In this document: positions 33,161 to 41,234 of the stretch, one piece after another | Layout of the letters: each line of letters opens with the position of its first letter | Numbering within the stretch: the stretch's first letter is position 1 | Assembly (NCBI RefSeq): GCF_900120005.1 | Contig: NZ_LT635451.1 | Coordinates: 1-64,000 of the forward strand | Source: Holdemania sp. Marseille-P2844 | GTDB lineage: Bacteria > Bacillota_I > Bacilli_A > Erysipelotrichales > Erysipelotrichaceae | DNA length: 64,000 nucleotides | Reading direction: 5' to 3' | Program-made: the position numbers and the translations under genes | The notes under the pieces: generated by a model | Databases searched by the model: none | What the model was told of the DNA's origin: nothing | Seen by the model: only the letters and a program-made list of their open reading frames with translations

Positions 33161-34069
33161 ATGGAAAGAAAATATTACGAAATCAACGAAGCTGCAGCTC
33201 GCAGGTCAAAGAAAATGATGTCCTTTGATGATTATCGCGATGGAAGTGCAACAGCGGCTTATCAGTGGGAAGTGGAACAAATATACCAATTAGCTGAGAA
33301 AGTGGCTGAGAGACGGCCAGACGCCGCTGAGAAAGCGGAGAAATTAGCCGATCAGTATGCTAAGTTGCTTGCAGATCACCACAATACCAATTTCCAGATT
33401 GATCAGATGTGTCCGTCGGTGATGATCGCAGGACCGGCTAAATTTCCAGTGAGAAAAAAAGAAAGGCAGAACCAAGCGCGGGATCGGAATCGAGAGAAAT
33501 ACGAGCGGTGCAAAGAAATCGAAGATAAAATCAGAAATCTGCTAAATGGTAAGGAAGTCATAACCGCCGGCGATCCGGAAGCCATAGAAAAGCTGAAAAA
33601 CAAGCTGGCGAATCTTGAGCAGGCGCAGGAAACCATGAAGGCAGTCAATGCCTTTTATCGCAAGTATAAAACGCTGGACGGTTGCCCTAATTTACCTTTA
33701 GAAGAGCTGGAAAAACTGAAAATATCTTTGGACATCAATTGGCGCGCAGACCCGAAGCCGTTTGAAAGTTGGGCTTTATCCAACAACAATGCGGAAATCC
33801 GGCGTGTGAAAGAGCGAATCAAGAATCTGGAGGAAGTGAAAGCCCGGCCTGCTGACACAAAAGAGTATGACGGATTTTCGGTTGTCGAAGACCCCGAAGC
33901 AATGCGGATCAAACTGCTATTTGAAGATAAACCTTCGGCAGAAATCCGCGACATCCTAAAAAAGAATGGTTTCCGCTGGTCGCCACGGGCGAACGCCTGG
34001 CAAACGCAGCTAACCAATAATGGACGTTATCGGCTCGAGCGAGTGCTGAAGGAGCTGGAAGCGTGCTGA
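33161..34069 (+). CDS. Conserved phage/ICE protein with C-terminal KxxGFRWSPR motif
   Basis: This 302-residue mostly helical protein has 'MMSFDDYRDGSATAAYQWEV' near the start, 'CPSVMIAGPAKFPVRKKERQN' about residue 85, a long coiled coil, and the ending 'ILKKNGFRWSPRANAWQTQLTNNGRYR'. Proteins with these three blocks are widespread in Firmicutes phages and conjugative elements next to replication genes. I know no assigned function. It overlaps the next small gene. Confidence 0.7.
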   Translation: MERKYYEINEAAARRSKKMMSFDDYRDGSATAAYQWEVEQIYQLAEKVAERRPDAAEKAEKLADQYAKLLADHHNTNFQIDQMCPSVMIAGPAKFPVRKKERQNQARDRNREKYERCKEIEDKIRNLLNGKEVITAGDPEAIEKLKNKLANLEQAQETMKAVNAFYRKYKTLDGCPNLPLEELEKLKISLDINWRADPKPFESWALSNNNAEIRRVKERIKNLEEVKARPADTKEYDGFSVVEDPEAMRIKLLFEDKPSAEIRDILKKNGFRWSPRANAWQTQLTNNGRYRLERVLKELEAC

Positions 34070-34221
34070 TGGTTTACCGTCTACGCCGTTATCCGCACCT
34101 GGCGCCGTCTTACATCGTGTGCAGTAACGCTGTGGAGGGCTTGCGACTCGTAAGCGGAGCGCTGAAACTACAAGAAACAGAGATAGAAGTGATCGGGATG
34201 ATCCCGTGGGAAGGAAAATAA
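34069..34221 (+). CDS. Small phage protein, 50 residues
   Basis: The frame MVYRLRRYPHLAPSYIVCSN... ends at 34221. It starts at an ATG that overlaps the TGA of the preceding gene, a common coupling in this operon. No motif recognised. It is GC-richer than the genes around it. Confidence 0.5.
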   Translation: MVYRLRRYPHLAPSYIVCSNAVEGLRLVSGALKLQETEIEVIGMIPWEGK

Positions 34222-34227
34222 GAGAAA

Positions 34228-34683
34228 ATGGGGAATAAAATTTCCACAATTTCGGAAGATCAGTACCAACACAATATACCGTTGGTAAGAGAATACATCC
34301 GGAACAAAGAGATGTACAACCGAGACTTCGCGAAGCTCTGCGGTGTAAATAATTCTACAATGCAAACGATTCTTGCTGGTCAGTTCAGAGGTACGATTAA
34401 CACTTGGCAAAAAATCAAGCAGGCAGCAAAGCTGGATATACAATTTGACGATAAAATTGCATCGCAAATTCCGACAAAGCAAAGCCGAGAAGATGAGTTT
34501 ATAAAAAACTACCTCATCAAACACCTGACCGTATTCGGAAATGTGTATGTTAACGCAAAACGTATCAAATGGCTTGGAGGGCCGAAGAAAGTGCTGGATA
34601 TACTCCAAGCGTTTGGACTTGATTGCGAATTTTCCGAAGACGAAAAAGGAACAAAGTCAATTATCAAAATAAGGGAGAAATAA
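34228..34683 (+). CDS. Probable HTH phage protein
   Basis: This 151-residue protein has a helix-turn-helix-like segment at about residues 22-55 ('NRDFAKLCGVNNSTMQTILAGQFRG'). A second, basic region is 'VNAKRIKWLGGPKKVLDILQAFGL'. The spacing after the previous stop is six bases with AGAG. DNA binding is likely; targets unknown. Confidence 0.55.
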   Translation: MGNKISTISEDQYQHNIPLVREYIRNKEMYNRDFAKLCGVNNSTMQTILAGQFRGTINTWQKIKQAAKLDIQFDDKIASQIPTKQSREDEFIKNYLIKHLTVFGNVYVNAKRIKWLGGPKKVLDILQAFGLDCEFSEDEKGTKSIIKIREK

Positions 34684-34687
34684 AAAT

Positions 34688-35191
34688 ATGAGCTTAATTA
34701 AAATCAACGGAGATATCGACGGAATCCGTGAAACAACATACGAAGAAGCCAAAATTTGCTACGACAACGGGAAAACCGTTTACACACTCAATTTCAGCGG
34801 TGAAAAGGAAAGTGCTGGTTTTATCGCTATTAGAAAATCCGATGGTATGTCGCTGTTTAAAAGCACGTCGCTTTCGTACTTTGTTGGAATTGATGATGTC
34901 ATGATCGTTACGCGACATGACAATTTGATCAGATTATATCGTTCACTGGGTATTCAAGCTCCAGTCAAAAGTTTCATCCGACCAGTAGAGGTAACGAATA
35001 AAATTGTTTTTGGAGAGTTGCCGTTTTACATCATTCCAAACTGTACGGCATTCTATCACGCTCAATTCGATCACAATCCTAAAACGATCGATGATTTAAC
35101 CTCGGAGGAATTATGTGGAAAGGTGAGGTCTATTAAGAGATATGTTTGTCAATCTGATGATGCAAACATCGGAGAGGAGGCTTGGAGATGA
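34688..35191 (+). CDS. Phage protein of unknown function
   Basis: This 167-residue protein has mixed alpha/beta character with no recognised motif. AAGGGAGAAATAAAAAT precedes the ATG. It overlaps the next gene by four bases and belongs to the middle early operon. Confidence 0.6.
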   Translation: MSLIKINGDIDGIRETTYEEAKICYDNGKTVYTLNFSGEKESAGFIAIRKSDGMSLFKSTSLSYFVGIDDVMIVTRHDNLIRLYRSLGIQAPVKSFIRPVEVTNKIVFGELPFYIIPNCTAFYHAQFDHNPKTIDDLTSEELCGKVRSIKRYVCQSDDANIGEEAWR

Positions 35192-35475
35192 GAATGAACA
35201 AAATTAAAAGGTACATTATTGGAGAGCACATTGATTCTCCAGGTAGATATTTTTATTGGAGATTGCCGGATAACATATCCTATATTCATAAGACAGATCG
35301 CGAAACAGCTGATTTGGCTATAGTTGAAAACATGAATGGTGTTGCTTTAGTGAAAATTATTGGATGTGCAGGGATTTTCGGCGAATTTCCTTATGGTCAT
35401 AAGAAAGTCTTACAGTTGATTGTAAGAGATGGATGGGACATTAACCAGTATAGAAAAAATTCATTACCATTTTAA
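35188..35475 (+). CDS. Phage protein of unknown function
   Basis: This 95-residue protein starts at ATG 35188 after GGAGAGGAGG; an upstream TTG at 35182 is also in frame. No family recognised. It is followed by SSB with a normal ribosome site between them. Confidence 0.55.
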   Translation: MRMNKIKRYIIGEHIDSPGRYFYWRLPDNISYIHKTDRETADLAIVENMNGVALVKIIGCAGIFGEFPYGHKKVLQLIVRDGWDINQYRKNSLPF

Positions 35476-35488
35476 GGAGGGATTAAGA

Positions 35489-35920
35489 ATGATAAATCGA
35501 ATTGTTCTTGTAGGGCGTTTAACGCGCGATCCAGAGATTAAAAAAACACAAAACGGACTTTCCGTTGCCGACTTCACAGTAGCTTGCGATCGCCGGTACT
35601 CTGGCGGTGATAGAAAGGATCGCAAAGCTGATTTTATTAACTGTGTGGCTTGGCGACAATCTGCGGATTACCTCGGCCAGTATGCTCATAAGGGCGCGAT
35701 AGTTGGAGTTGAAGGAAGATTGCAGATTGATAACTATGATGATAAAGATGGCCGGCGAGTTTATAAAACAACCGTTCAATGCGATAACGTTAAGCTTATT
35801 TCTGGCTATGGTAATCAAGAGCATTCTGCAACTCAAAAAGCAGATTCTGACGCATCTTTTGAGGAGTATATGAGAGATGCGCCGGCATTAGAAATCAGCT
35901 CGGATTATTTTCCATTTTAG
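35489..35920 (+). CDS. ssb: Single-stranded DNA-binding protein
   Basis: This 143-residue SSB has the OB-fold (residues 1-105: 'MINRIVLVGRLTRDPEIKKTQNG', 'FINCVAWRQSADYLGQYAHKG', 'VEGRLQ'). It ends 'SSDYFPF', close to the DDDIPF tip that recruits partner proteins. AAGGAGG lies ahead of ATG 35489. Confidence 0.93.
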   Translation: MINRIVLVGRLTRDPEIKKTQNGLSVADFTVACDRRYSGGDRKDRKADFINCVAWRQSADYLGQYAHKGAIVGVEGRLQIDNYDDKDGRRVYKTTVQCDNVKLISGYGNQEHSATQKADSDASFEEYMRDAPALEISSDYFPF

Positions 35921-35933
35921 TTGAGGCGAAATA

Positions 35934-36173
35934 ATGAAATGCGAAAATTGCGGTAAAGAAGTAAATACGTTGTTAATAAATAAGTTCAACCAAGATGGAT
36001 CAGATGATGAAAAAAGAGAAACAATCCTTTGTCCTAACTGTAAAAAATATCCGTTCAAAGATAAAGAAATCCAGGAATACGAAATTGTAAGGCTGGTAAT
36101 GTTCAAAAGCAAAGAAAATGAAGGAAGTTATTGGTGGATGAATTACAAGCTTGATGTGAGGACGAATTTATGA
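35934..36173 (+). CDS. Small zinc-ribbon protein
   Basis: This 79-residue protein has 'MKCENCGKEV' and 'ILCPNCKKYPF' forming a likely four-Cys zinc ribbon. Function unknown. It overlaps the start of the methyltransferase gene by four bases. Confidence 0.65.
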   Translation: MKCENCGKEVNTLLINKFNQDGSDDEKRETILCPNCKKYPFKDKEIQEYEIVRLVMFKSKENEGSYWWMNYKLDVRTNL

Positions 36174-37735
36174 AAAATAATCCTACAATCTTTGATGAAC
36201 TTATTGTTGATAATTTTGCAGGGGGCGGAGGTGCCAGTACAGGTATCGAAATGGCCTTGGGAAGATCCGTTGACATTGCAATAAACCATGATCCGGAAGC
36301 AATACGAATGCACAAAACAAACCATCCATTCACTGAACATTATTGCGAATCAGTATGGAATGTTGATCCAGTAAAGGCTTGTTCCGGTCGACCGGTGGGG
36401 CTGGCGTGGTTCAGTCCTGATTGTAAGCATTTCAGTAAAGCAAAAGGAGGTAAACCGAAAGATAAAAATATTCGAGGGTTAGCGTGGGTTGCACTGCGTT
36501 GGGCAGGAACAGTCAGGCCGCGGGTAATCATGCTTGAGAATGTAGAGGAATTTAAAACTTGGGGACCGCTTAATCGCCGGCATCATCCAATAAAAGCAAA
36601 ACAGGGACAGACATTCAAAAAATTTGTAGGACAACTTGAAAAACTTGGTTATGAGGTTGATTTCAGGGAACTTGTAGCGGCTGACTATGGTGCACCAACA
36701 ATGCGCAAGAGATTCTTCATGATTGCTCGATGTGATGGAAAACCTATAACATGGCCAGAGCCAACTCATGCTCCAGCGTATAGCTTAGAAGCAAAATCAG
36801 GGAAGTTAAAACCTTATGTCGGTGCCTACACTCAAATTGATTTTAGTTTACCCTGCCCATCGATATTTGATTCTGCCGAAGAAATAAAAGAAAAGTACGG
36901 TATTCGTGCGGTCAGACCGCTGGCGGATAAAACCATGAAAAGAATTGCCAAGGGAATAAAGAAATTCGTGCTAGAAAATCCTAAGCCGTTTATTATCCAG
37001 TGTAATCATAGCGGTGAACGTCGACCACAAAGTATCCAGGAGCCTATGCCAACAATAACTGGAAAACATGGGTATGGGATAGTTTCACCTTTGCTGATCC
37101 AATATCATTCCGAAACTTCTTTTTCTGTGGTTAGAGGTCAAGAACTTAAAGATCCGATCATGACAGTAGATGGTTCAAATAGGTATGGTTTAGTAACTTC
37201 ATTTTTGCACAAGTATTACGACGGTGGATATACAGGTGCTGGTGCAAAGGTAATAGATCCTTTACCAACGATTACTGCGCGAGATCATAACAGCGTGTGT
37301 GCAGCAAGGTTAAAACAACTCAGCAATAATAGCGGCGAACACTTAGAGGAAGTTAGATCATTTTTGATCAAATATTATGGACAAGGGATAGGTCAGGATA
37401 TAAAAGATCCGCTTGATACCATTACTGCCAACGATCGATTTGGATTAGTTACTATCGCGGGGATTGATTATACGATCGTAGATATAGGGTTGCGGATGTT
37501 GGAACCAAGTGAGCTTTATGGCTGCCAGGGATTTCCTTCTGATTATGTAATTGATCACGATTATACAGGAAAAAAATACCCTAGATCAGAACAAGTCAAA
37601 AGATGTGGCAATGCTGTATGCCCTCCTATACCAACTGCGCTTGTTAAAGCGAATTTGCCTGATCTTTGCCATAAAGAATCCATTAAATCTATGCAACATT
37701 TAAAGAGATGCGAAGCCTATGCGGAGTCTATATGA
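36170..37735 (+). CDS. DNA (cytosine-5-)methyltransferase with repeated target-recognition region
   Basis: This 521-residue protein has motif I 'VDNFAGGGGASTGIEMAL' (SAM site), motif IV 'WFSPDCKHFS' (catalytic Cys about residue 83), motif VI 'MLENVEEF', motif VIII 'MRKRFF' and C-terminal motifs 'ELYGCQGFPSDY' and 'RCGNAVCPP'. The catalytic loop has SPDC where most C5 enzymes have PPC. Between motifs VIII and IX four diverged ~45-residue units repeat the pattern DPLxTITAxDRxGLVxxxLxKYY. No restriction enzyme is nearby, so it probably protects phage DNA or regulates. Confidence 0.88.
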   Translation: MKNNPTIFDELIVDNFAGGGGASTGIEMALGRSVDIAINHDPEAIRMHKTNHPFTEHYCESVWNVDPVKACSGRPVGLAWFSPDCKHFSKAKGGKPKDKNIRGLAWVALRWAGTVRPRVIMLENVEEFKTWGPLNRRHHPIKAKQGQTFKKFVGQLEKLGYEVDFRELVAADYGAPTMRKRFFMIARCDGKPITWPEPTHAPAYSLEAKSGKLKPYVGAYTQIDFSLPCPSIFDSAEEIKEKYGIRAVRPLADKTMKRIAKGIKKFVLENPKPFIIQCNHSGERRPQSIQEPMPTITGKHGYGIVSPLLIQYHSETSFSVVRGQELKDPIMTVDGSNRYGLVTSFLHKYYDGGYTGAGAKVIDPLPTITARDHNSVCAARLKQLSNNSGEHLEEVRSFLIKYYGQGIGQDIKDPLDTITANDRFGLVTIAGIDYTIVDIGLRMLEPSELYGCQGFPSDYVIDHDYTGKKYPRSEQVKRCGNAVCPPIPTALVKANLPDLCHKESIKSMQHLKRCEAYAESI

Positions 37736-38775
37736 CTTGTTTAGAAGACAAAATTACCCGTGCGCAGGAGCGCGTTGAATCCCTTTACAACGAAACAGAA
37801 GGAAAATGTTATCTTTCATTTTCTGGCGGAAAGGACAGTACCGTTATTCTGGCGCTGATCAAACAATGCGAAGATCTTTTGACAATTCCGCCAGGAGCGA
37901 TTCCAGCGGTGTTTAACAACACAGGAATTGAACTCGGTGCAACTACTGAGTTTGTGCGGTGGGTAAGTGAAAACTGGTACAGTAATGTGATAACAATCAG
38001 ACATGATAAAAGAGATTCGTTCGATTGGATTTTGAAGAACAAAGGCAAGCCTATTAAAAGCAAAATGAAATCTGATAATCTTGGAAAATGGCAAAGAAAT
38101 CATAACTTGTTTTACTTGGAACAGCTGCTCGGCGATAAAACAGGTCGTTATAAAAATACAATGCTTGCCGACCGCGATCTGCACCTTCTTCATCCTGATT
38201 TCGATATTAAAGTAGGCAACAAGTGCTGCCAATATCTCAAAAAGAAGCCCTTTGACAAATGGGAAAAAGAACATGGCATGAAGGGATATATGACAGGCGA
38301 ACGTGCAGCTGAAGGCGGAGTAAGATTAGCAACCATGGAAGCTAGGATAAAAGCTGGCGGGACGGCTTGCACACGAACAAAAGGTAACATGATCGTTAAA
38401 CTTCCGATCATAGACTGGACAGATGAGGATATCGATGAGTTTATAAAAAAATACACAATTCCATTGTCCAAGGCTTACACAATTTACAGATCTGATCGAA
38501 CCGGCTGTATTGGCTGCCCGTTTGCTGGACAGAGATTAAGTAAATCGCTTAAGGCATTGTATGATCATGAGCCATTACGCTACAAGGCAGCGCTACACTG
38601 GCTCAAAGATGTTTATATCGCGCAGGAAGTGCGACTTCTGTTTGATCCTCAATACGAGGCGGAAAGGATGGAGAAGTGGGAGAAAGTGTACAGCCAAATG
38701 CGCTACGAGATGATAAAGAAATACCGGCCGGAAAAGTTGAGAAGGTGGGATCATCAGCAATGTGAATTGTTTTAG
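37732..38775 (+). CDS. PAPS-reductase / adenine nucleotide alpha-hydrolase-like phage protein
   Basis: This 347-residue protein has the PP-loop 'CYLSFSGGKDSTVIL' (about residue 30), 'FNNTGIELGATTEFV', and 'CIGCPFAGQ' with 'CCQYLKKKPFDKW' that may hold a metal or Fe-S cluster. It belongs to the phosphoadenosine phosphosulfate reductase family, which also includes DndC-like enzymes. It starts at ATG 37732 overlapping the methyltransferase end, so the two are a unit. The reaction in phages is not established. Confidence 0.85.
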   Translation: MTCLEDKITRAQERVESLYNETEGKCYLSFSGGKDSTVILALIKQCEDLLTIPPGAIPAVFNNTGIELGATTEFVRWVSENWYSNVITIRHDKRDSFDWILKNKGKPIKSKMKSDNLGKWQRNHNLFYLEQLLGDKTGRYKNTMLADRDLHLLHPDFDIKVGNKCCQYLKKKPFDKWEKEHGMKGYMTGERAAEGGVRLATMEARIKAGGTACTRTKGNMIVKLPIIDWTDEDIDEFIKKYTIPLSKAYTIYRSDRTGCIGCPFAGQRLSKSLKALYDHEPLRYKAALHWLKDVYIAQEVRLLFDPQYEAERMEKWEKVYSQMRYEMIKKYRPEKLRRWDHQQCELF

Positions 38776-38831
38776 CAAAACGACGATTTACAACATCCGG
38801 AGCCCTAAAAAGGCAGGAGGAAGGAAAAGGT

Positions 38832-39038
38832 ATGACAGACGAAAAAAGAGAAATTGAATTGTTAAGACGCGAAAATAGAGCGTTAGAGGATGATAACTTC
38901 CAGAAGTGCGAAATCATCACTGAATTGAAGGGAAGAATCAAAAAGCTGGATCGTGAAAATCTCGGATTGCGCCAGCAAGTTGAGAACATGAAAAGAAAGG
39001 AAGCGTCACGCTATAAAAGCGATGCGTGGGTAGATTAA
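38832..39038 (+). CDS. Short coiled-coil phage protein
   Basis: This 68-residue protein is almost entirely a Lys/Glu-rich coiled coil with Leu heptads (residues 5-55). AGGAGGAAGGAAAAGG precedes ATG 38832. No function assigned. Confidence 0.6.
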   Translation: MTDEKREIELLRRENRALEDDNFQKCEIITELKGRIKKLDRENLGLRQQVENMKRKEASRYKSDAWVD

Positions 39039-39039
39039 A

Positions 39040-39603
39040 ATGAGAAAAATTATGAACAAAAAGGAACTATACAAACTTGCTATAGATACATGGGGATCAG
39101 AAGCTCAGATTAATCAGGGAATCGAGGAAATGGCGGAGCTGATCCAAGCAATCAACAAGTTTCGACGGAAGTTATGCACAGAAACAATTACTCATGTTGC
39201 GGAAGAAATTGCTGACGTCGAGATTATGCTGGAACAATATAAAATGATTTTTTACCAGGAATCTCTTGTCAAGGAAATAAAAAAGGACAAGCTGCAGCGG
39301 CTGGCTGAACGCCTTAAAGAAGCCGATGAGAAACTATTAATGAGCGAATGTCAACAAGATAATGACACACTGACAAAAGCAGCGGTAGTGACTGAAGGAG
39401 AATCATTACAAGAACTGGTAGACAGAGCTTATCCGCAGAACTTGACATACGCAGCAGATGGGTGTGATACAGACGGTAATCTAATATATGACCTGGCTTA
39501 TTGTCCGAATTGCGGAAGAGAATTTGAATATGCAATAGGTGACTGGGGCTGCAATTATTGCCAAGATTGTGGCCAGGCACTGTACTGGGGTAACAACCAA
39601 TGA
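39040..39603 (+). CDS. MazG-like NTP pyrophosphohydrolase fused to a zinc ribbon
   Basis: This 187-residue protein has an N-terminal MazG-type helical domain (residues 10-75) with 'GIEEMAELIQAINKF' and 'HVAEEIADVEIMLEQ', the ExxE...ExxD metal motif. A C-terminal zinc ribbon follows (about 150-180: 'YCPNCGREFEYAIGDWGCNYCQDCG'). MazG domains hydrolyse nucleoside triphosphates to monophosphates. The ribbon is an unusual partner and may bind nucleic acid. A second ATG at 39052 is possible. Confidence 0.78.
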   Translation: MRKIMNKKELYKLAIDTWGSEAQINQGIEEMAELIQAINKFRRKLCTETITHVAEEIADVEIMLEQYKMIFYQESLVKEIKKDKLQRLAERLKEADEKLLMSECQQDNDTLTKAAVVTEGESLQELVDRAYPQNLTYAADGCDTDGNLIYDLAYCPNCGREFEYAIGDWGCNYCQDCGQALYWGNNQ

Positions 39604-39674
39604 TCCACGCGCTGCTCGCCGTCTTCTTTGTGGCGGTTGTGCTGATCATTGACAGGATCGGAGGTGATCTGTGA
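39600..39674 (+). CDS. Tiny hydrophobic peptide, 24 residues
   Basis: The frame MIHALLAVFFVAVVLIIDRI... starts in an ATGA overlap with the MazG gene and ends in a TGATG overlap with the next. It is one membrane helix with an acidic end. Coupling on both sides supports translation. Confidence 0.5.
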   Translation: MIHALLAVFFVAVVLIIDRIGGDL

Positions 39675-39850
39675 TGGATGTTAAAACATTAGTAAGATGC
39701 CTGTTTATAGCAGGCATTACGATAGCGTACATTGCCTGGGCAATTTACGAAATTGGAACTCCTGATAAAATCGAAAGAGGATCATTTCAGATGTGGCTAA
39801 TAATTACATCCGTCGTTATCTATAGTGTAGCGATATGGGCGTGGTCATGA
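39674..39850 (+). CDS. Small two-helix membrane protein, 58 residues
   Basis: The protein starts MDVKTLVRCLFIAGITIAYI and ends in a second helix before 'WAWS'. The GGAGGTG ribosome site lies inside the preceding tiny gene. No family recognised. Confidence 0.55.
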   Translation: MDVKTLVRCLFIAGITIAYIAWAIYEIGTPDKIERGSFQMWLIITSVVIYSVAIWAWS

Positions 39851-39933
39851 CTGCCGCTGAGCTCCAGGCGGCCATCCTGGCCACGCAAAAGCAGATCATC
39901 TGGCGAGGCTCAGGCGCAAGCTGCGAGCCGTAG
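39847..39933 (+). CDS. Tiny phage peptide, 28 residues
   Basis: The frame MTAAELQAAILATQKQIIW... starts in an ATGA overlap with the previous gene and ends at 39933, 15 bases before the HAD gene. It may exist mainly to couple translation. Confidence 0.35.
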   Translation: MTAAELQAAILATQKQIIWRGSGASCEP

Positions 39934-39947
39934 AGAGGAGATAAACG

Positions 39948-40433
39948 ATGAGCAAGATAGTATCATTTGACTTTGACGGCACTCTGGCGGTGACCAAGTG
40001 GCCGGAGATTATCCGGCCGATATACCCAGTCGTTGAGTACGCCAAGCAATGCAAGGCTAACGGTGATCAGATCATTCTCAACACGATGCGAGAGGGCGAT
40101 CGGTTACAGGAGGCTGTTGATTGGTGTCTGGCACAAGGCATTGAGTTTGACGCTATCAACGATAATGTGGCGTGTATGCAGGAGTTTTATAAAAACAATC
40201 CACGCAAAATTTTTGCGAATGAATACATCGATGATCACAATCTTGTCTTTGCAGGTATTGGCAATGGCAGCCGTCGCAACTTGGATAAGTACGCAGCTGC
40301 GCTTTGCCAACAATTTGCTTGTAGTCTTGGCTGTAGTTTGACTTGCGATTGTCAAGGGTGCGAGTTATACAGATTATGCCATGATCCGGATAAATTGTTG
40401 GCGTTTATGATGCAACCAACAGACAACTATTAA
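39948..40433 (+). CDS. HAD-superfamily phosphatase-like protein with Cys-rich tail
   Basis: This 161-residue protein has motif I 'VSFDFDGTLAVTKW' (nucleophile Asp about residue 8), motif II near 'IILNTMREGD' and acidic 'NEYIDDHNLVF'. The last 40 residues hold many cysteines ('CSLGCSLTCDCQGCELYRLC'), which suggests an added metal site. The substrate could be a nucleotide or polynucleotide end. AGAGAGGAG precedes ATG 39948. Confidence 0.75.
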   Translation: MSKIVSFDFDGTLAVTKWPEIIRPIYPVVEYAKQCKANGDQIILNTMREGDRLQEAVDWCLAQGIEFDAINDNVACMQEFYKNNPRKIFANEYIDDHNLVFAGIGNGSRRNLDKYAAALCQQFACSLGCSLTCDCQGCELYRLCHDPDKLLAFMMQPTDNY

Positions 40434-40476
40434 AGATAAATTGAAATTTTGATACTTTAAATAAAGCTGACAAAAA

Positions 40477-40530
40477 GAGCCATTTCTGGCTCCCGTGTGT
40501 AATCGACAAATTTATTTTAACACACAGGGA
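40477..40530 (+). promoter_or_regulatory. Leader hairpins upstream of late regulator
   Basis: GAGCCA-tttc-TGGCTC (40477-40492) is followed by CCGTGTGT (40493-40500) pairing imperfectly with ACACACAGG (about 40519-40528), whose end meets the GGGAGG ribosome site. The pairing could limit translation of the late regulator. No T-run follows, so neither looks like a terminator. Confidence 0.35.
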
Positions 40531-40541
40531 GGTATAAGGAA

Positions 40542-40988
40542 ATGGTAGGGATCACAGAATCGGAATATAAGCAAAGGTTCAAAAAGAAACTTTGGTTGTA
40601 TGGAAGCTACACCAGAGAAATTGAAAAACTTCAAAGACGATTTTTTGAAATTCAGAACGAACTGCATTGGCATTGCGATTTTCCCAAAGCTGCAGCCCGA
40701 AGCTGCCGTGTAGGCAGTCCGGATCCCAAACACCCGGCGGAACAACAACTGATCATAGAATATACCAGCCTAGAATATCTAATTGAAGAAGTGGCACAGG
40801 AACGCAGCTATCTTGGATTGGATGATTTTATGGCTGGTCTGGATCCCGAGGACCGCGAATTGATTAAACAAGTTTATGTGGAAGAAAAATCATATCGTGA
40901 GATCGGATATCTGCTTCCACGCAGTAAATCTAACGTTGGTTATAGAATAAACCAGCTGATTTTAGAAACTTGGGACACGTCCCACTAA
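40542..40988 (+). CDS. Sigma-70-like late transcription regulator (ArpU/RinA type)
   Basis: This 148-residue protein has a helical N-terminus and a C-terminal sigma-region-4-like helix-turn-helix: 'LDPEDRELIKQVYVEEKSYREIGYLLPRSKSNVGYRINQLI' (about residues 100-140). Such proteins switch on late genes in phages of Gram-positive bacteria. Its last codons overlap the palindrome TGGGAcacgTCCCA at 40971-40984, a candidate site for its own action. GGGAGG precedes the ATG. Confidence 0.8.
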   Translation: MVGITESEYKQRFKKKLWLYGSYTREIEKLQRRFFEIQNELHWHCDFPKAAARSCRVGSPDPKHPAEQQLIIEYTSLEYLIEEVAQERSYLGLDDFMAGLDPEDRELIKQVYVEEKSYREIGYLLPRSKSNVGYRINQLILETWDTSH

Positions 40989-41003
40989 AAAACGTGTTAC
41001 TAT
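40971..41003 (+). promoter_or_regulatory. Candidate activated late promoter
   Basis: The palindrome TGGGA-cacg-TCCCA (40971-40984) is followed by CACTAAAAAACG and a -10-like TACTAT (40998-41003), with no good -35. The palindrome centre lies about 23 bp upstream of the -10, where an activator or sigma-like protein would bind. Related GACACATCCC blocks recur at 42845, 45175, 45209 and, more loosely, 48304. Confidence 0.45.
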
Positions 41004-41234
41004 GTGCGCGTAAGATGCAACAGGGTATATTACCGGTGCCGACTAAAATGCGGCGTAAGCTCGTAACAGCGCGGGCGGTTGGTGTCACGTCTCTGCTTAG
41101 ATGGTGACAACGCCGAGCGGGGAATAAGCGGATTGAGCAGAATCTGTTAAACCTCAAAAAAATAAGCTCCCGAGAATTCTAAGCGAATCGGGTGCGATAC
41201 AAGCGTTCCTGATTTCGGGGCGCTTTTATTTTTC
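41004..41234 (+). ncRNA. Structured non-coding leader after the late regulator
   Basis: This gene-free, hairpin-rich stretch includes GCCG/CGGC at 41038-41054. A long imperfect stem lies at 41074-41114 (GGCG/CGCC outside, GTCAC at 41084-41088 with GTGAC at 41104-41108 inside, and a CTGCTT loop). CCCGA/TCGGG lies near 41169-41192. It ends in the terminator AAGCG...CGCTTTTATTTTT (41201-41234). A promoter-like element lies upstream. It may be a discrete phage RNA or an antitermination leader. Confidence 0.45.

Noticed and set aside
37732-38775. Complete Dnd/Ssp phosphorothioation system
   Set aside because: Only the PP-loop enzyme is present. There is no DndA/B/D/E or SspB/C/D partner within the window.
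41004-41234. tRNA or tmRNA-like gene
   Set aside because: The long stem does not give tRNA arms, there is no TTCGA-type T-loop, and it ends in a terminator. It is kept only as an unclassified structured RNA.
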